A stretch of 7,837 bases of DNA, taken from positions 1 through 7,837 of the forward strand of contig VBKX01000361.1 of the NCBI GenBank assembly GCA_005879435.1, given 5' to 3'. The DNA comes from Deltaproteobacteria bacterium (GTDB lineage: Bacteria; Desulfobacterota; Binatia; UBA9968). The notes beneath the pieces are model-generated. The model was not told where the DNA came from, searched no databases, and saw nothing but the letters and a program-made list of their open reading frames with translations. Shown here in pieces: positions 6,271 to 7,837 of the stretch. The translations under genes and the position numbers were made by a program. Positions within the stretch are counted from its first letter, which is position 1. Each line of letters starts with the position of its first letter.

Positions 6271-6300
6271 ACTATAGGCCGACTCGGGAGACACTGTCTA
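6271..6300 (-). promoter_or_regulatory. Sigma70-like promoter for the microprotein, with palindrome at the -35 box
   Basis: Minus-strand TAGACA (6300-6295) and TATAGT (6276-6271) each match the sigma70 consensus at 5 of 6 positions, with an 18-nt spacer. Transcription would start near 6264, giving a leader of about 35 nt to ATG 6228. The -35 box lies within a perfect 11-nt palindrome, AGACA-C-TGTCT (6290-6300), a second candidate protein-binding site. Confidence 0.45.
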
Positions 6301-6383
6301 TCTAATTTTGGACGATTTCGGAAGATTCGGCGGAATCATCTTAAGACGGTCCGTGCGACCGAGGCTAACGCTCCGTCTCAAAC

Positions 6384-6424
6384 ATCGGTTTGCTCCGATA
6401 CTTCAGTACGATCAAGCGTATCGG
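6384..6424. other. Mutually exclusive hairpins
   Basis: CCGATAC (6395-6401) can pair perfectly with GTATCGG (6418-6424) across a 16-nt loop, or its CCGAT part can pair with ATCGG (6384-6388) across a 6-nt loop; the two folds exclude each other. No gene starts immediately downstream on either strand, so a regulatory role is only a possibility. Confidence 0.3.
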
Positions 6425-6495
6425 CAGTAACGCTTCACGTGAGCATAGCTTTGCCCTTTTGTCATTTTGAGATTTTCTCTCGTTCTGCACGGAAC

Positions 6496-6521
6496 CTTCG
6501 CGGTCTTCATGTCTGCGTGGT
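6496..6521. repeat. Degenerate CTTCGTGGT-type tandem unit
   Basis: Three successive 8-9-nt units, CTTCGCGGT, CTTCATGT and CTGCGTGGT, resemble the ACCACGAAGACACGAAG-type dispersed intergenic sequence seen in many environmental genomes (from memory). Only one diverged copy is present here. Confidence 0.35.
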
Positions 6522-6637
6522 AAGTATTTTTCAGGTGATTTGGCAGGATCATCACGATCTTTGAGAGTGACCAAGGAGAGTTGCCTTCTCTTCACTCACT
6601 ATCTCGGGTTATTTGAAAACATGATCAAGGAACCAAA

Positions 6638-7214
6638 ATGAATACCACGCCCATCGTCCGGTTTAGAGAATTGCTAGCCCAAGCCGAACAGCTCGGCATC
6701 CAGGCTCATAATGCGTTCGCTTTGGCCACTACGGGAAAGGAGCTGCAGCCAGCCGCCCGCATGGTGCTGTTGAAGGATGTCGATGAGCAGGGCCTCGTCT
6801 TCTACACCAATCTGCAAAGCCGCAAGGGGCGTCAGCTGACTGACAACCCACGCGCTTCCGCCTGTTTTTGGTGGCCGCAACTGCAGCGGCAAGTCCGCAT
6901 CGAGGGCCGGGTCGAGCAGGTTAGCGACCAGGAAGCCGACAAGTATTTCGTCAGCCGTCCGCGCGGCAGTCAGATCGCCGCCTGGGCATAACCAGAGCAG
7001 CGAGCTATCGTCGCGCGACGTACTCCTTGGCGCGGCAGCGTTATTAACTGCCCAGTACGAAGGTCGGGCGATTCCCCGTCCGCCCTACTGGTCGGGCTAC
7101 CGCCTGGTGCCCGAGCGTTTCGAGTTCTGGAAAGAACAGGCGGATCGTTTGCACGAGCGCGAAGTCTACACGCGCCAAGCGAACGGATGGAAAATCTCGC
7201 TTCTAGCGCCGTAG
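6638..7214 (+). pseudogene. pdxH: Pyridoxamine 5'-phosphate oxidase, frameshifted
   Basis: PdxH is the FMN enzyme that oxidises pyridoxine or pyridoxamine 5'-phosphate to pyridoxal 5'-phosphate in the cytoplasm. ATG 6638 has AAGGAA (6627-6632) upstream. The first frame (6638-6991, 117 residues) has RMVLLK (41-46), FYTN and SRKG (55-64), RQVRIEG (84-90) and SRPRGSQIAAW (106-116), then stops at TAA 6989-6991. The frame starting at 6990 continues the protein without a gap: NQSSELSSRD, AIPRPPYWSGYRLVPERFEFW, the substrate-loop RLHER (RLHDR in most relatives), VYTRQ, and the typical WKISLLAP end at TAG 7212-7214 (74 residues). Family members have AWxSxQSS at the junction, so two bases of the serine codon are missing after T6989. 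Joined, about 192 residues, normal for short PdxH proteins lacking the N-terminal extension. The second half is well kept, so the break is recent, an assembly error, or bypassed. Confidence 0.9.
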
Positions 7215-7307
7215 TCGGCTTTGCGCACGCGCTCTATCGACAGCGACCCGCGCGCCGATTTCATTCAAGCGATCGAATTAAAGTCCAAAATAACCGAGAC
7301 TCATTTC

Positions 7308-7837
7308 ATGCCCAGCGAAGCCAAAGGCGTCATGTTCCTAGTGCGGGCGCTAGGATCGAGAAATTTTCGCCTGTTCTTCTTCGGCCAAGCCGTGTCGTTG
7401 ATCGGCACCTGGATGCAACTGATCGCCATGCGTTGGCTGGTCTATCGCTTGACCAAGTCCGAAGTGATGTTGGGCGTGGTCGGTTTTGTCAGCGACATCC
7501 CGCTCTTTCTCCTCGTACCGTTCGCCGGCGTGTTGGCGGATCGGCTCAAACGTCACCGCATCATGGTCGTCACCCAGGCGCTCTCGGCGCTCCAGGCCGC
7601 GCTGCTGGCGGTGCTCGTCCTCACCGATCAAGTCGCGGTCTGGCATGTCCTAGTGCTTGGCGGGCTGCTCGGAGTCGTCGGCGCCTTCGATATTACTGCA
7701 CGCCAAGCCTTCATCGTCGACATCATCGAGGTGAGAGAGGATCTGCCCAACGCCATCGCCTTAAACTCTTTTATTTTTAACGGCGCGCTGCTGATCGGAC
7801 CGGCAGTGGCGGGGGTCTTAATCGCCCTGGTCGGAGA
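7308..7837 (+). CDS. MFS_3-type transporter, N-terminal 176 residues, runs off right edge
   Basis: An inner-membrane secondary transporter of the MFS_3 / enterobactin-exporter-like group (PF05977), which exports small molecules by proton exchange. Translating from ATG 7308 gives an open frame of 176 codons to the edge. Spans are visible at about residues 22-45, 53-76, 85-106, 110-128 and 155-176. The loop after span 2 has the MFS motif A form GVLADRLKRHR (74-84). The region ARQAFIVDIIEVREDLPNAI followed by ALNSFIFNG and GPAVAG (131-169) is the typical MFS_3 stretch. The start is not strongly marked: only a weak purine stretch (CCGAGA) lies upstream, and ATG 7332 is a possible alternative. The frame is also open back to the pdxH stop, with a TTG at 7221. 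It lies 93 nt after pdxH on the same strand and may be co-transcribed. Family length is about 400-530, so more than half is missing. The cargo is unknown. Confidence 0.93.
   Translation, partial: MPSEAKGVMFLVRALGSRNFRLFFFGQAVSLIGTWMQLIAMRWLVYRLTKSEVMLGVVGFVSDIPLFLLVPFAGVLADRLKRHRIMVVTQALSALQAALLAVLVLTDQVAVWHVLVLGGLLGVVGAFDITARQAFIVDIIEVREDLPNAIALNSFIFNGALLIGPAVAGVLIALVG

Larger units (their letters stand above)
6301..6637. other. Non-coding spacer between the microprotein promoter and pdxH
   Basis: No gene is supported here. It contains competing hairpin arms at 6383-6424 and a degenerate CTTCG-type repeat at 6496-6521. The minus-strand frame 6595-6365 reads as a basic, low-complexity peptide with no ribosome site and overlaps these repeats, so I do not call it. 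No clear sigma70 promoter for pdxH was found. Confidence 0.55.

Noticed and set aside
6365..6595. Minus-strand frame of 76 codons
   Set aside because: Basic low-complexity reading with no ribosome site. It overlaps the CTTCG-type repeat and hairpin arms, and such repeats commonly give spurious frames.
5161..6637. tRNA, rRNA or attachment-site sequences in the gene-poor middle
   Set aside because: No cloverleaf-like arms, CCA end or rRNA-like segments seen, and no integrase nearby.
7187..7780. Plus-strand frame of 197 codons
   Set aside because: Arg- and His-rich reading in the wrong frame across the pdxH end and the MFS gene, whose own frame gives clear membrane spans and family motifs.

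Overview
The window reads as chromosomal DNA of a free-living, moderately GC-rich bacterium. The protein styles (orphan NMT1-like and family-5 solute-binding proteins, a luciferase-like monooxygenase, hydantoinase A) and the palindromic repeats between genes resemble what is common in deltaproteobacterial, NC10, Rokubacteria or Tectomicrobia-type environmental genomes. That placement is an impression from memory; there is no rRNA or other marker here to test it.

Left part (1-5160, all minus strand): a likely catabolic or uptake cluster transcribed right to left. The order is an exported NMT1/SsuA-like binding protein (5160-4240), an exported family-5 (oligopeptide-type) binding protein (4214-2697), an LLM-class flavin-dependent oxidoreductase (2504-1485), and the first 460 residues of a hydantoinase/oxoprolinase A subunit (1380 to beyond the left edge). 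The first two genes are 25 nt apart and surely co-transcribed. The last two are separated by 192 and 104 nt. Each of these two spacers begins, within a few bases of a stop codon, with a long imperfect palindrome of the dispersed-repeat kind. A perfect TATAAT and a hairpin leader in front of the oxidoreductase gene suggest it may also have its own promoter. Together the genes suggest capture of a small organic solute followed by flavin-dependent oxidation and ATP-dependent opening of a cyclic amide. No permease or ATPase is present and the substrate cannot be read from the sequence.

Middle part (5161-6637): gene-poor and visibly more AT-rich in places. It holds candidate promoter/operator sites for the cluster, a 76-residue protein of unknown function (5935-5705), a 29-residue single-span membrane microprotein (6228-6139) that is well supported by a ribosome site and a promoter-like sequence flanked by two perfect short palindromes, and several hairpins and repeat-like stretches.

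Right part (6638-7837, plus strand): pdxH (pyridoxamine 5'-phosphate oxidase), broken by a frameshift consistent with loss of two bases in an otherwise well-kept gene, followed by the N-terminal 176 residues of an MFS_3-type exporter that runs off the right edge.

The points most worth following are the two post-stop palindromes (one of which displaces the ribosome site of the hydantoinase gene), the microprotein with its paired palindromes, the pdxH frameshift, and an apparent in-frame internal deletion in the NMT1-like protein. I did not find a clear new multi-gene defence or mobile system.
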